Of a DNA stretch of 64,000 nucleotides, positions 34,109 to 43,185 are shown piece by piece (position 1 is the stretch's first letter; every line of letters starts with the position of its first letter). The stretch comes from Laedolimicola ammoniilytica. Lineage in GTDB: Bacteria; Bacillota; Clostridia; Lachnospirales; Lachnospiraceae. Position numbers and translations under genes: made by a program. The stretch is taken from positions 62,001 to 126,000 of the forward strand of contig NZ_JAOQKC010000001.1 in assembly GCF_025567165.1 (NCBI RefSeq), written 5' to 3'. The notes under the pieces were generated by a model. The model made no database searches, was not told where the DNA came from, and was given only the letters and a program-made list of their open reading frames with translations.

Positions 34109-34291
34109 GCCTGTACCTCCTTCAATGAATTGCAGACAAAATCCCGCATTATCGTCGCTGGTAACGCTTTTCGTATTATAGCATGAAGTAAAGGGATTTT
34201 CAATTACCGTTTTTCATGATAATCCCTATGAAAAGAACGCTCTTTTTTATAAACTATAAAGAAGCAGATTTTACACTTTTGCCGCTATACA

Positions 34292-34344
34292 GACAGCCGC
34301 CCCATGTGGTATGATAAAAATACGGAATAGTGGGGCTGGCTGTC
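34292..34344 (+). promoter_or_regulatory. Operator-like dyad and -10 upstream of the IME2 recombinase
   Basis: GACAGCC-G-CCCCA (34292-34304, with one extra base) pairs with TGGGG and GGCTGTC (34331-34344). TATGAT (34310-34315) lies in the loop of the dyad. GGAGG follows at 34350-34355. A repressor or RNA fold here could limit recombinase synthesis. Confidence 0.5.
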
Positions 34345-34360
34345 GGAAACGGAGGATTTT

Positions 34361-35977
34361 ATGTTAAGACAAGCCACCCAAAACCTGATTACCGCCCTTT
34401 ATCCGAGATTATCCAAAGACGATGAACTGCAAGGAGAGAGCAATTCCATATCGAACCAAAAAAGGATACTCGAAGCCTACGCAAAACAGAACGGCTTTAC
34501 CAATCTGCGCTGGTACACCGACGACGGTTATTCCGGGGCAAATTTCCAAAGACCGGGCTTTCAGTCTATGCTTGCAGACATTGAAGCCGGAAAAGTGGGA
34601 ACCGTTATCGTCAAGGATATGTCAAGGCTGGGGCGAAACTACCTGCAAGTGGGGTTTTACACGGAAATGCTGTTCCCTCAAAAGGGTGTGCGTTTTATCG
34701 CTGTCAACGATAATGTGGACAGCGCAAACGGCGGCATGGACAACGATTTTACCCCGCTGCGAAATCTGTTCAACGAATGGCTGGTGAGAGATACGAGCAA
34801 GAAAATCAAGGCAGTAAAAAGGTCAAAAGGCATGAGCGGCAAGCCCGTTACCAGCAAGCCGGTTTACGGCTATGTGATGGACGAGGACGAAAACTTCATC
34901 ATAGACGAGGAAGCCGCCCCGGTGGTACAGCAGATTTACCAGCTTTGCCTTGCCGGGAACGGCCCGACCAAGATTGCCCGTATGCTGACGGAGCAGCAAA
35001 TCCCCACGCCGGGGACGCTGGAATATCAGCGGACAGGCAGCACCCGCCGTTACCACCCCGGCTATGAGTGCAAGTGGGCGACAAACACCGTCGTGCATAT
35101 CCTTGAAAATCGGGAGTACACCGGCTGTCTGGTAAACTTCAAGACGGAAAAGCCCTCTTACAAGGTCAAGCACAGCGTAGAGAACCCCATTGAGAAGCAG
35201 GCCATTTTTGAGAACCACCATGAGCCGCTGATCGACATGGAAACATGGGAGCGTGTGCAGGAGTTACGCAAGCAGCGCAAACGCCCGAACCGCTATGATG
35301 AAGTGGGGCTGTTCTCTGGGATTTTATTCTGCGCCGACTGCGGCCATGTGCTGTATCAGCAGCGGTATCAGAACAAAGACCGCAAGCAGGACTGTTACAT
35401 CTGCGGCAGCTACAAGAAGCGCACCCGCGACTGTACGGCGCACTTTATCCGCACCGACCTGTTGACCGCCGGTGTCCTGGCAAATCTTCGGCAAGTGACC
35501 GAATACGCAGCCAAGCATGAGAGCCGGTTTGTGAAACTGCTTGTCCAGCAGAACGAGATCGGCGGCAAGCGAAAGACCGCCGCAGCCACCAAGCAGCTTG
35601 AACAGGCACAGGAACGCATTGCCGAAGTGAGCCGGATTATCAAGCGGCTGTATGAGGACAATGTAAACGGCAAAATCAGCGACGAGCGTTTCATGGAACT
35701 GTCGGCTGATTATGAAGCCGAGCAAGCTGAACTGAAAAAGAGAGCCGCAGCCCTGCAAGCTGAACTGGACAAGTCGCAGGCCGCCACCGTCAACGCCGAG
35801 AAATTCATGGGCATTGTCCGCAAGCACCTTGCCTTTGAAGAACTGACCCCCACCCTGTTGCGGGAAATGGTAGAGAAAATCGTGGTGCATGAGTGCAGTT
35901 ACGACGAGAACGGCACCCGCAGGCAGGACATTGAGATTTATTACAGCTTTGTCGGCAAGATTGACTTGCCCGAATAA
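34361..35977 (+). CDS. Large serine recombinase of IME2
   Basis: 538 residues. The resolvase domain has catalytic Ser18 (YPRLSKDD) and conserved arginine motif VKDMSRLGRNY. A recombinase domain follows, then a zinc-ribbon (CADCGH; later CYICGSYKKRTRDC) and coiled coil (about 395-470). It is clearly diverged from the IME1 enzyme, consistent with a different target (GCAAA in maff2 versus GG in virD4). It lies at the right end and is transcribed toward maff2, in the direction of the ICE transfer genes. Confidence 0.95.
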   Translation: MLRQATQNLITALYPRLSKDDELQGESNSISNQKRILEAYAKQNGFTNLRWYTDDGYSGANFQRPGFQSMLADIEAGKVGTVIVKDMSRLGRNYLQVGFYTEMLFPQKGVRFIAVNDNVDSANGGMDNDFTPLRNLFNEWLVRDTSKKIKAVKRSKGMSGKPVTSKPVYGYVMDEDENFIIDEEAAPVVQQIYQLCLAGNGPTKIARMLTEQQIPTPGTLEYQRTGSTRRYHPGYECKWATNTVVHILENREYTGCLVNFKTEKPSYKVKHSVENPIEKQAIFENHHEPLIDMETWERVQELRKQRKRPNRYDEVGLFSGILFCADCGHVLYQQRYQNKDRKQDCYICGSYKKRTRDCTAHFIRTDLLTAGVLANLRQVTEYAAKHESRFVKLLVQQNEIGGKRKTAAATKQLEQAQERIAEVSRIIKRLYEDNVNGKISDERFMELSADYEAEQAELKKRAAALQAELDKSQAATVNAEKFMGIVRKHLAFEELTPTLLREMVEKIVVHECSYDENGTRRQDIEIYYSFVGKIDLPE

Positions 35978-35985
35978 CCGCCCGA

Positions 35986-36018
35986 CCTATCCGACACAAT
36001 GGCCAAGTGCCGGATAGG
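35986..36018 (+). terminator. Hairpin after the IME2 recombinase
   Basis: CCTATCCG (35986-35993) and CGGATAGG (36011-36018) form a stem 9 nt past the stop; an A4T6 run follows after 8 nt. Probable terminator close to the element end. Confidence 0.6.
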
Positions 36019-36064
36019 AACGGCAAAATTTTTTACACTTCTAATGCTTCTTTATCACACATTA

Positions 36065-36163
36065 GCAAAATCCCAGGGCATGAAGCAGCTCATGGCCGGC
36101 GCTGGTGTAGCCGTAGTCGGCATGGTCCTTGTACCTCTGCTCTCCGGGCTTTTCTCTGTCTAA
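36065..36163 (+). pseudogene. Maff2-family membrane protein, 3' part
   Basis: Codons from GCA 36065 give AKSQGMKQLMAGAGVAVVG and a second hydrophobic helix ending LSGLFSV, with a stop at 36161-36163. Together with 24564-24688 this rebuilds a normal Maff2 of about 73 residues. No start site of its own is visible. Confidence 0.88.
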
Positions 36164-36232
36164 GCGTCCCCGCATGAAATCCTTGCCGCTCCCGCAGTTT
36201 TGCGGGGGCGGCGGAAAGGAGGTTGACACCGT

Positions 36233-37102
36233 ATGGATTTCTTACTTGAAGCCCTGACAAATTGGCTGAAAGAAATGCTGGTGGGCGGTATTATGAGCAA
36301 CCTTTCGGGGATGTTTGACAGCGTAAACCAACAGGTCGCGGATATATCCGTACAGGTAGGCCAGACCCCACAGGGATGGAATGGCAGTATTTTCAGTATG
36401 ATTGAGAATCTGTCCAACTCCATCATGGTGCCGATTGCAGGCGTGATTCTGGCTATCGTAATGACCGTAGACCTGATCCAGATGATCGCAGACAAGAACA
36501 ACCTGCATGATGTGGACACCTGGATGATTTTCAAGTGGGTGTTCAAGAGCGCCGCCGCTATTTTGATTGTCACTAACACATGGAATATCGTGATGGGCGT
36601 CTTTGATATGGCACAGAGCGTGGTGGCACAGGCGGCAGGGATCATCGGTTCGGATGCGTCCATTGACATTTCCTCAGTTATGACCGATTTGGAACCGAGG
36701 CTGATGGAAATGGATCTGGGGCCGCTGTTCGGGCTGTGGTTCCAATCCCTCTTTATCGGCATTACCATGTGGGCGCTGTATATCTGTATCTTTATCGTCA
36801 TTTATGGCCGTATGATCGAGATTTACCTTGTGACTTCGGTGGCTCCCGTTCCAATGGCTGCCATGATGGGTAAGGAATGGGGCGGTATGGGACAAAACTA
36901 CCTCCGCTCCCTGCTGGCGCTGGGCTTTCAGGCGTTTCTCATCATCGTCTGCGTAGCAATTTATGCTGTGCTGGTGCAGAACATCGCTCTGGAAGATGAC
37001 ATCATCATGGCGATCTGGAGCTGCGTGGGCTACACCGTACTGCTGTGCTTTACGCTGTTCAAAACCGGAAGCCTTGCAAAATCCGTCTTTCAGGCGCACT
37101 AA
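36233..37102 (+). CDS. TrbL/VirB6-like conjugation membrane protein (CD0411 type)
   Basis: 289 residues with AAAGGAGG upstream. An amphipathic N-terminal region precedes at least five membrane segments (near 65-87, 101-122, 172-198, 223-245 and 257-278). It matches the VirB6/TrbL-like protein found in all Tn1549-type ICEs between Maff2 and PrgI and would be an inner part of the secretion channel. AMMGKEWGGMG is a conserved family loop. Confidence 0.87.
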   Translation: MDFLLEALTNWLKEMLVGGIMSNLSGMFDSVNQQVADISVQVGQTPQGWNGSIFSMIENLSNSIMVPIAGVILAIVMTVDLIQMIADKNNLHDVDTWMIFKWVFKSAAAILIVTNTWNIVMGVFDMAQSVVAQAAGIIGSDASIDISSVMTDLEPRLMEMDLGPLFGLWFQSLFIGITMWALYICIFIVIYGRMIEIYLVTSVAPVPMAAMMGKEWGGMGQNYLRSLLALGFQAFLIIVCVAIYAVLVQNIALEDDIIMAIWSCVGYTVLLCFTLFKTGSLAKSVFQAH

Positions 37103-37122
37103 AACGGAAGGAGGTTTCCACA

Positions 37123-37578
37123 TTGGCTTATGTACCCGTACCCAAAGATTTAACCAAAGTCAAAACCAAGGTCATGTTCAATCTGACCCGAAGGCAGTTG
37201 GTCTGCTTTACCGCCGGGGCGCTTGTAGGCGTACCGCTGTTCTTTTTGCTCTGTGAGCCTGCGGGAAACAGCATGGCCGCCATGTGTATGATGCTGGTCA
37301 TGATGCCCTTCTTCCTGCTGGCAATGTATGAAAAGCATGGACAGCCCCTGGAAAAGATCGTCGGCAACATTCTCAAAGTGGCTGTGATCCGTCCCAAGCA
37401 GCGTCCCTACCAGACCAATAACTTTTATGCCGTATTAAAGCGGCAGGAAATGCTCGATAAGGAGGTGTATGACATTGTTCACCGCAATGAAAAGCTGGCT
37501 GCGCCGTCTGCTGGGAAAACCGGAAGAAAAGACCGTGCAGCCGGTAAAGACAAAGAAAAAGCTGTCCCGCGCCGATAA
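37123..37578 (+). CDS. PrgI-family conjugation protein
   Basis: 151 residues from TTG 37123, chosen because GGAAGGAGG lies 8 nt upstream; the later ATG at 37144 has no site. The sequence LAYVPVPKDLTKVKTKVMFNL and two close membrane helices (about 27-65) are typical of PrgI (VirB3-like). The C-terminus is charged. It overlaps the virB4 gene by 110 nt, as in related ICEs. Confidence 0.88.
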   Translation: MAYVPVPKDLTKVKTKVMFNLTRRQLVCFTAGALVGVPLFFLLCEPAGNSMAAMCMMLVMMPFFLLAMYEKHGQPLEKIVGNILKVAVIRPKQRPYQTNNFYAVLKRQEMLDKEVYDIVHRNEKLAAPSAGKTGRKDRAAGKDKEKAVPRR

Positions 37579-39934
37579 GAAGCAGATCGAAGCGGCCATT
37601 GCCCGCGCCAACCGCACGGACAAAAAAGGAAAATCGGCACAGGACAGTATCCCCTATGAACGGATGTGGCCGGACGGGATCTGCCGTGTATCGGACAGCC
37701 ACTACACAAAGACTATTCAGTTTCAGGACATCAACTATCAGCTCTCCCAAAATGAAGATAAGACCGCGATCTTTGAGGGCTGGTGTGATTTCCTCAATTA
37801 TTTCGACAGCTCGATTCACTTCCAGCTGTCTTTTTTGAACCTTGCGGCATCAGAGGAGACCTTTGCAAACTCCATTTCCATCCCGCCCCAGGGGGATGCC
37901 TTTGACAGTATCCGTGAGGAATACACCACGATGCTGCAAAATCAGCTGGCCAGAGGCAACAACGGTCTCATCAAGACCAAATACCTGACCTTTGGTATCG
38001 ACGCTGACAGCATCAAAGCCGCCAAGCCCCGTCTGGAGCGTATTGAGACCGATATACTCAATAACTTCAAGCGTCTTGGCGTAGCCGCCAGAACACTGGA
38101 CGGTAAGGAAAGGCTTTCCCAGCTTCATGCGGTATTCCACATGGATGAACAGCTCCCGTTTCAGTTTGAATGGGACTGGCTGGCTCCTTCCGGCCTATCT
38201 ACCAAGGACTTCATCGCACCAAGTTCCTTTGAGTTCCGCACCGGCAAGCAGTTCCGTATGGGCAAGAAATACGGGGCTGTTTCTTTTTTGCAGATCCTTG
38301 CACCGGAGCTGAATGACCGTCTGCTGGCTGATTTTCTGGATATGGAAAGCTCGCTCATTGTGAGTATGCACATTCAGTCGGTGGATCAGGTGAAAGCCAT
38401 TAAGACGGTAAAGCGTAAGATTACCGACCTGGACCGCAGTAAGATCGAGGAACAGAAAAAAGCAGTCCGTGCCGGATACGACATGGACATCATTCCCTCT
38501 GACCTTGCTACCTACGGCAGTGAAGCGAAAAAGCTGTTGCAGGATTTGCAGAGCCGAAACGAGCGAATGTTCCTGGTCTCCTTTTTGGTGCTGAACACGG
38601 CGGACAATCCCCGTCAGCTTGGCAACAACATCTTCCAGGCAGGCTCTATTGCCCAGAAGTATAACTGCCAGCTTACCAGGCTGGACTTCCAGCAGGAAGA
38701 AGGGCTGATGAGCTGTCTGCCTCTGGGACTCAATCAGATCGAGATCCAGCGAGGGCTGACCACCAGTTCTACGGCTATCTTTGTACCGTTCACCACACAG
38801 GAATTATTCCAGAACGGCAAAGAAGCTCTGTACTACGGCATCAACGCCCTGTCCAACAACCTCATCATGGTGGACAGAAAGCTGCTGAAAAACCCCAATG
38901 GCTTGATTTTGGGTACGCCGGGTTCCGGTAAGTCTTTCAGCGCAAAACGAGAAATTGCCAACTGCTTTTTGCTTACCAATGATGATGTCATCATCTGTGA
39001 CCCGGAAGCGGAGTACGCACCTCTTGTTGAGCGTCTGCATGGGCAGGTCATCAAGATCTCGCCTACCTCAACCAACTACATCAACCCGATGGACCTGAAT
39101 TTGGACTACTCGGATGATGAAAGCCCGCTGTCCCTCAAGTCTGATTTTATCCTCAGCTTGTGTGAGCTGATCGTGGGCGGTAAGGACGGATTGCAGCCGG
39201 TGCAGAAAACCATCATCGACCGTTGTGTGCGTTTGGTCTATCAGACCTATCTCAATGACCCGCGCCCGGAGAATATGCCCATACTGGAGGACCTATATAA
39301 CCTGCTCCGTTCACAGGAAGAAAAGGAAGCCCAGTATATCGCCACGGCCCTTGAAATCTATGTAACCGGCTCCCTCAATGTGTTCAACCACCAGAGCAAT
39401 GTGGACATCAATAACCGCATTGTCTGCTATGACATCAAGGAACTGGGTAAGCAGCTCAAGAAAATCGGTATGCTGGTAGTCCAGGATCAGGTGTGGAACC
39501 GCGTTACCATCAACCGCGCTGCCCACAAGTCCACCCGTTACTACATCGACGAGATGCACTTGCTTTTGAAGGAGGAACAGACCGCCGCCTATACGGTGGA
39601 AATCTGGAAGCGATTCAGAAAATGGGGCGGCATCCCCACCGGTATCACGCAGAATGTCAAAGACCTGCTTTCCAGCCGTGAGGTGGAGAACATTTTTGAA
39701 AACTCGGACTTCGTGTATATGCTCAACCAGGCAGGCGGAGACCGTCAGATCCTCGCCAAGCAGCTGGGCATTTCCACGCACCAGCTTAGCTATGTGACCC
39801 ACTCCGGTGAGGGCGAGGGTCTGCTGTTCTATGGCTCCACAATCTTGCCGTTTGTGGATCACTTCCCGAAAAATACCGAGCTTTACCGCATTATGACCAC
39901 CAAACCCCAGGAACTGAAAAAGGAGGATGAATAA
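37469..39934 (+). CDS. virB4: VirB4-like conjugation ATPase
   Basis: 821 residues. The N-terminal CagE/TrbE_VirB4 domain (about 60-430) is followed by the ATPase with Walker A GTPGSGKSFSAKR (about 482-494), the DPEAEY motif and Walker B RYYIDEMHLLL (about 691-701). It powers the type IV secretion channel. AAGGAGG precedes the ATG inside prgI. Intact, in contrast to virD4. Confidence 0.95.
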   Translation: MTLFTAMKSWLRRLLGKPEEKTVQPVKTKKKLSRADKKQIEAAIARANRTDKKGKSAQDSIPYERMWPDGICRVSDSHYTKTIQFQDINYQLSQNEDKTAIFEGWCDFLNYFDSSIHFQLSFLNLAASEETFANSISIPPQGDAFDSIREEYTTMLQNQLARGNNGLIKTKYLTFGIDADSIKAAKPRLERIETDILNNFKRLGVAARTLDGKERLSQLHAVFHMDEQLPFQFEWDWLAPSGLSTKDFIAPSSFEFRTGKQFRMGKKYGAVSFLQILAPELNDRLLADFLDMESSLIVSMHIQSVDQVKAIKTVKRKITDLDRSKIEEQKKAVRAGYDMDIIPSDLATYGSEAKKLLQDLQSRNERMFLVSFLVLNTADNPRQLGNNIFQAGSIAQKYNCQLTRLDFQQEEGLMSCLPLGLNQIEIQRGLTTSSTAIFVPFTTQELFQNGKEALYYGINALSNNLIMVDRKLLKNPNGLILGTPGSGKSFSAKREIANCFLLTNDDVIICDPEAEYAPLVERLHGQVIKISPTSTNYINPMDLNLDYSDDESPLSLKSDFILSLCELIVGGKDGLQPVQKTIIDRCVRLVYQTYLNDPRPENMPILEDLYNLLRSQEEKEAQYIATALEIYVTGSLNVFNHQSNVDINNRIVCYDIKELGKQLKKIGMLVVQDQVWNRVTINRAAHKSTRYYIDEMHLLLKEEQTAAYTVEIWKRFRKWGGIPTGITQNVKDLLSSREVENIFENSDFVYMLNQAGGDRQILAKQLGISTHQLSYVTHSGEGEGLLFYGSTILPFVDHFPKNTELYRIMTTKPQELKKEDE

Positions 39935-39936
39935 CT

Positions 39937-40311
39937 ATGAAACAGAATATTTGCGAACTTGATACCATGATTTTTTTTCGCGAGGCATTGGAGGCTCACG
40001 AATTCATGTTGCTTCCGGTAATGGCCTCCGCTGTTGTTGAGTGTCGTACCGCTGACAAAGAACTCAAAACCTTGAATGAGGATGGCGAAATTGGTCTTGC
40101 CCGTCTCTTTTCGATTTGGGCGAATATGATGTGTGCTCCTGGTGCAGCAACCATTGTAGGGTGCAGACCTATCACAATGCTCTCTGAGATTCTGGCGCAA
40201 GTCCATGCGTATCTCACCGTGCATCCGCTATATGATCCGGAAGGTTTGGCCCTCTATGTGGAGCTGCACCACATGATGGATGCTATCCTAATGGGTGATT
40301 GGTTTGAATAA
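39937..40311 (+). CDS. Conserved hypothetical ICE protein
   Basis: 124 residues, mostly helical. No known domain recognised. Start 2 nt after virB4, with GGAGG inside its end; the 3' end overlaps the next gene. Position suggests a transfer accessory role; many related ICEs lack a gene here, so it could be an optional insertion. Confidence 0.6.
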   Translation: MKQNICELDTMIFFREALEAHEFMLLPVMASAVVECRTADKELKTLNEDGEIGLARLFSIWANMMCAPGAATIVGCRPITMLSEILAQVHAYLTVHPLYDPEGLALYVELHHMMDAILMGDWFE

Positions 40312-42013
40312 AGAGCCGCGCCTGCGCTTTACCGATGAGGAACGGTCTGACCCAGTGCTGGAAAAGCCGATCCGCAAGGCGGAGAAAGCTGCGGCCAGAG
40401 CAGATAAGGCGCAGGACAATATCCCGAAGAAAAAGGTCAGGCAGATGGTCATTGACCCGGACACCGGGAAAAAGACCTCGAAGCTGACCTTTGAGGACAA
40501 GAAAAAACCACCCTCCAAAGTTTCTCAAGGGGTTAAAGAAGCTTCCGTCCATCTGGTCGCGGGCAAGCTCCATAAAGAGATCCGTGAAAATGAGCAGGAC
40601 AATGTGGGCGTGGAAAGCGCCCACAAGTCCGAGGAGGCGGTGGAGACCGGCGCTTATCTGGTGCGGGAGGGCTATCGCAGCCACAAGTTGAAGCCCTACC
40701 GCAATGCAGCCCAGGCCGAGCAGAAGCTGGAGAAGGCCAATGTGAATGCCCTGTATCAGAAGTCCCTACGGGAAAATCCTCAGTTTACCAGCAACCCTCT
40801 CTCCCGCTGGCAGCAAAAACAGAGTATCAAAAAGCAGTATGCTGCCGCCAAGCGCGCCGGTCAAACTGCCGGAAATACCGCCCAGGCTGCGTCCAAAACA
40901 GGAAAGGCCGCAAGGACGGTAAAAGAAAAGGCACAACAGGCAGGGTCATTCGTCATGCGCCACAAGAAAGGTTTTCTGGTTGCCGGTGTGCTGTTCCTCC
41001 TCATCTGTATGCTGATGAATACCATGTCCTCCTGCTCTATGATGGCACAGAGTATTGGTTCTGTAATTTCCGGCACCACCTATCCATCGGATGACCCGGA
41101 AATGCTGGCGGTGGAGGCAGATTATGCAGCCAGAGAAGCCCAGTTGCAGGAGAAAATCGACAACATCGAAAGCAGCCACTCAGGATATGACGAGTATCGG
41201 TATAACCTGGATATGATTGGTCATGACCCCCATGAGCTTGCGGCGTTTCTCTCTGCTGTCTTGCAGGGCTATACACGCCACAGCGCCCAGGCAGAGCTGG
41301 ATCGTGTGTTTGATGCACAGTATCAGCTTACGCTGAGAGAAGAAATTCAGATTCGCACTTACACTGACGAAGATGGGGATGAGCATGAATATGAATATCG
41401 TATTCTCCATGTAACTTTAACAAGCCGTTCCATTGCCTCTTTTGCGCCAGAACTACTGACTCCGGAGCAGATGGAGATGTACCAGGTCTACCGACAGACT
41501 ATGGGCAATAAGCCACTGTTGTTTGGTGGCGGTTCTCCCGATACAGGTGTTTCTGAAGATTTGACTGGTGTTGAATTTATCAACGGCACCCGCCCCGGAA
41601 ATTCGCAACTGGTGGAACTGGCGAAAAGTCAGGTGGGCAATGTGGGAGGACAACCTTATTGGAGCTGGTACGGCTTCAACTCTCGCGTGGAATGGTGTGC
41701 CTGCTTTGTATCATGGTGCTATGGTCAATCCGGTCGAACGGAACCACGCTTTGCTGGTTGCCAGTCTCAGGGTGTTCCGTGGTTCCAGTCTCATGGACAG
41801 TGGGGCGCACGAGGATATGAAAACATCGCTCCCGGTGATGCCATTTTCTTCGATTGGGATCTGGATGGTTCCGCAGACCATGTGGGAATTGTTGTCGGCA
41901 CCGATGGCAGCCGTGTTTATACCGTGGAGGGAAATTCCGGCGATGCCTGCAAGATCAAAAGTTATGACCTGAATTATCAGAGTATCAAGGGCTACGGCCT
42001 GATGAACTGGTAA
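40295..42013 (+). CDS. CHAP-domain peptidoglycan hydrolase of the transfer apparatus (CD1107-like)
   Basis: 572 residues from GTG 40295 (TTG 40304 is an alternative). A long basic cytoplasmic N-terminus leads to one membrane segment (about 228-246, FLVAGVLFLLICMLM), a VirB8-like or extracellular spacer, and a C-terminal CHAP amidase/peptidase domain (about 430-572) with Cys (EWCACFVSWC), His (DHVGIVVG) and the acidic or Asn partner (EGNSGD). It opens the wall locally for the mating channel. VirB1-type role; all catalytic residues are present. Confidence 0.88.
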   Translation: MIGLNKEPRLRFTDEERSDPVLEKPIRKAEKAAARADKAQDNIPKKKVRQMVIDPDTGKKTSKLTFEDKKKPPSKVSQGVKEASVHLVAGKLHKEIRENEQDNVGVESAHKSEEAVETGAYLVREGYRSHKLKPYRNAAQAEQKLEKANVNALYQKSLRENPQFTSNPLSRWQQKQSIKKQYAAAKRAGQTAGNTAQAASKTGKAARTVKEKAQQAGSFVMRHKKGFLVAGVLFLLICMLMNTMSSCSMMAQSIGSVISGTTYPSDDPEMLAVEADYAAREAQLQEKIDNIESSHSGYDEYRYNLDMIGHDPHELAAFLSAVLQGYTRHSAQAELDRVFDAQYQLTLREEIQIRTYTDEDGDEHEYEYRILHVTLTSRSIASFAPELLTPEQMEMYQVYRQTMGNKPLLFGGGSPDTGVSEDLTGVEFINGTRPGNSQLVELAKSQVGNVGGQPYWSWYGFNSRVEWCACFVSWCYGQSGRTEPRFAGCQSQGVPWFQSHGQWGARGYENIAPGDAIFFDWDLDGSADHVGIVVGTDGSRVYTVEGNSGDACKIKSYDLNYQSIKGYGLMNW

Positions 42014-42042
42014 CAGAGATTTTTTAGAAGGAGTGATAGACG

Positions 42043-42294
42043 ATGGCAAAGAACAAAATTGAACGCATTAACCAGGAGATTACAAAGGTCCGCGAGAAGA
42101 TCGCAGAGTATCAGGAAAAGCTCAAGGCGCTGGAGGCACAGAAAACCGAGGCTGAAAACCTGGAGATCGTCCAGATGGTGCGCGCACTGCGTATGACCCC
42201 GGCTCAGCTGAGCGCCATGCTGTCCGGCGGCACAATTCCCGGCAGTATGGTGGATGACAACAACGAACAGGAGGAAAACAGCTATGAGGAATAA
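42043..42294 (+). CDS. DUF4315-family ICE protein
   Basis: 83 residues. The N-terminal two thirds is a coiled coil (KIERINQEITKVREKIAEYQ), followed by RMTPAQLSAMLSGG. DUF4315 proteins are constant neighbours of the CHAP and DUF4366 genes in Tn1549-like ICEs. Function unknown. AGAAGGAG lies upstream; the 3' end overlaps the next gene by 11 nt. Confidence 0.85.
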   Translation: MAKNKIERINQEITKVREKIAEYQEKLKALEAQKTEAENLEIVQMVRALRMTPAQLSAMLSGGTIPGSMVDDNNEQEENSYEE

Positions 42295-43024
42295 ACGATT
42301 GCTCCGAACACTTTCTGCCCTTTGCCTGACGCTGGTTCTGGCATCGGGCTTTACTATTCCCGCTTTTGCCCAGGGCGCAGCGCCGCCCCCGGCAGAGGAT
42401 ACCACCAATGACAGTAATGTGGTGGAAGAACCCGAAAAAGCACCTCCGCTGACCCCGGATGGCAACGCCGCTCTGGTGGATGATTTTGGTGGCAACAAGC
42501 AGCTCATTACCGTTACCACCAAGGCAGGCAACTATTTTTATATCCTGATCGACAGGGCCAACGAGGATAAAAAGACCGCTGTTCACTTTCTGAACCAGGT
42601 GGATGAAGCGGACCTGATGGCGCTGATGGAGGATGGAAAACCCAAAGAGGAGCCGCCTGCGGTGTGCGGCTGCACGAAGAAATGTGAAGCAGGGGCAGTC
42701 AATACGGCCTGTCCGGTCTGTGTAACTGATAAGAGTAAATGTACGGGAAAAGCACCGGAACCTCCGGCAGAAACACCGGAGCCGGAAAAAGAGAAGCCTG
42801 CCGGACTGAACCCGGCTGCCCTGATCCTTCTGCTGGCTCTGCTGGGCGGCGGTGGCATATTTGCCTACTTGAAGCTCGTTAAGAATAAGCCTAAGACCAA
42901 GGGCAATGACAGTCTGGACGATTATGATTATGGCGAGGAAGATTCCGAGGAATGGGAAACCGAGGATGAAGAAGTCCTTGATATTGATGTTGAAGATATT
43001 GAGGCTGACGAAACTGAAAAGTAA
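42284..43024 (+). CDS. DUF4366-family secreted/anchored ICE protein
   Basis: 246 residues from ATG 42284 (CAGGAGG upstream; the longer frame from 42254 has no site). A signal peptide (about 1-30, ending PAFAQ) is followed by an extracytoplasmic domain, a Cys cluster (CGCTKKCEAG, CPVCVTDKSKC), a Pro/Glu-rich spacer, a membrane helix (about 178-200) and an acidic tail. Likely exposed on the donor surface. Its tasks in mating are not known. Confidence 0.85.
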   Translation: MRNKRLLRTLSALCLTLVLASGFTIPAFAQGAAPPPAEDTTNDSNVVEEPEKAPPLTPDGNAALVDDFGGNKQLITVTTKAGNYFYILIDRANEDKKTAVHFLNQVDEADLMALMEDGKPKEEPPAVCGCTKKCEAGAVNTACPVCVTDKSKCTGKAPEPPAETPEPEKEKPAGLNPAALILLLALLGGGGIFAYLKLVKNKPKTKGNDSLDDYDYGEEDSEEWETEDEEVLDIDVEDIEADETEK

Positions 43025-43040
43025 CAATCATGTGCAGACA

Positions 43041-43070
43041 GAAGGACGGAAAAAGTTTCCGTCCTTCTTC
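43041..43070 (+). terminator. Terminator after the DUF4366 gene
   Basis: GAAGGACGGAAA and TTTCCGTCCTTC form a strong stem with a short loop, followed by TTCTCTGTTT. It ends the transfer operon begun upstream; topB starts 115 nt later. Confidence 0.8.
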
Positions 43071-43185
43071 TCTGTTTGATGTACTTCTACTACTCTCTCA
43101 CCACTGGTATCAGAGTTAAAGAACTTCATTATAGATATATTTTGCTGTAAAACACCCCAATGATTTAATGAGAGGAGGAACCATC

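Larger units (their letters stand above)
24689..36069 (+). mobile_element. IME2: tet(W)-carrying mobilizable element inserted in maff2
   Basis: 11.4 kb. Content: tet(W) with leader, methyltransferase, sigma-like factor, HTH protein, oriT-like region, MobC, relaxase, Cys-rich protein, RepA_N initiator, DnaC/IstB-like ATPase, TnpW-like protein, DUF4180 gene, serine recombinase at the right end. The left junction is GGC-GCAAA-TGC, the right ATTA-GCAAA-ATCCC. Removing one GCAAA copy restores NPGAKSQGMKQ of Maff2 in frame. It has no secretion genes, so it must borrow a channel. Confidence 0.92.
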
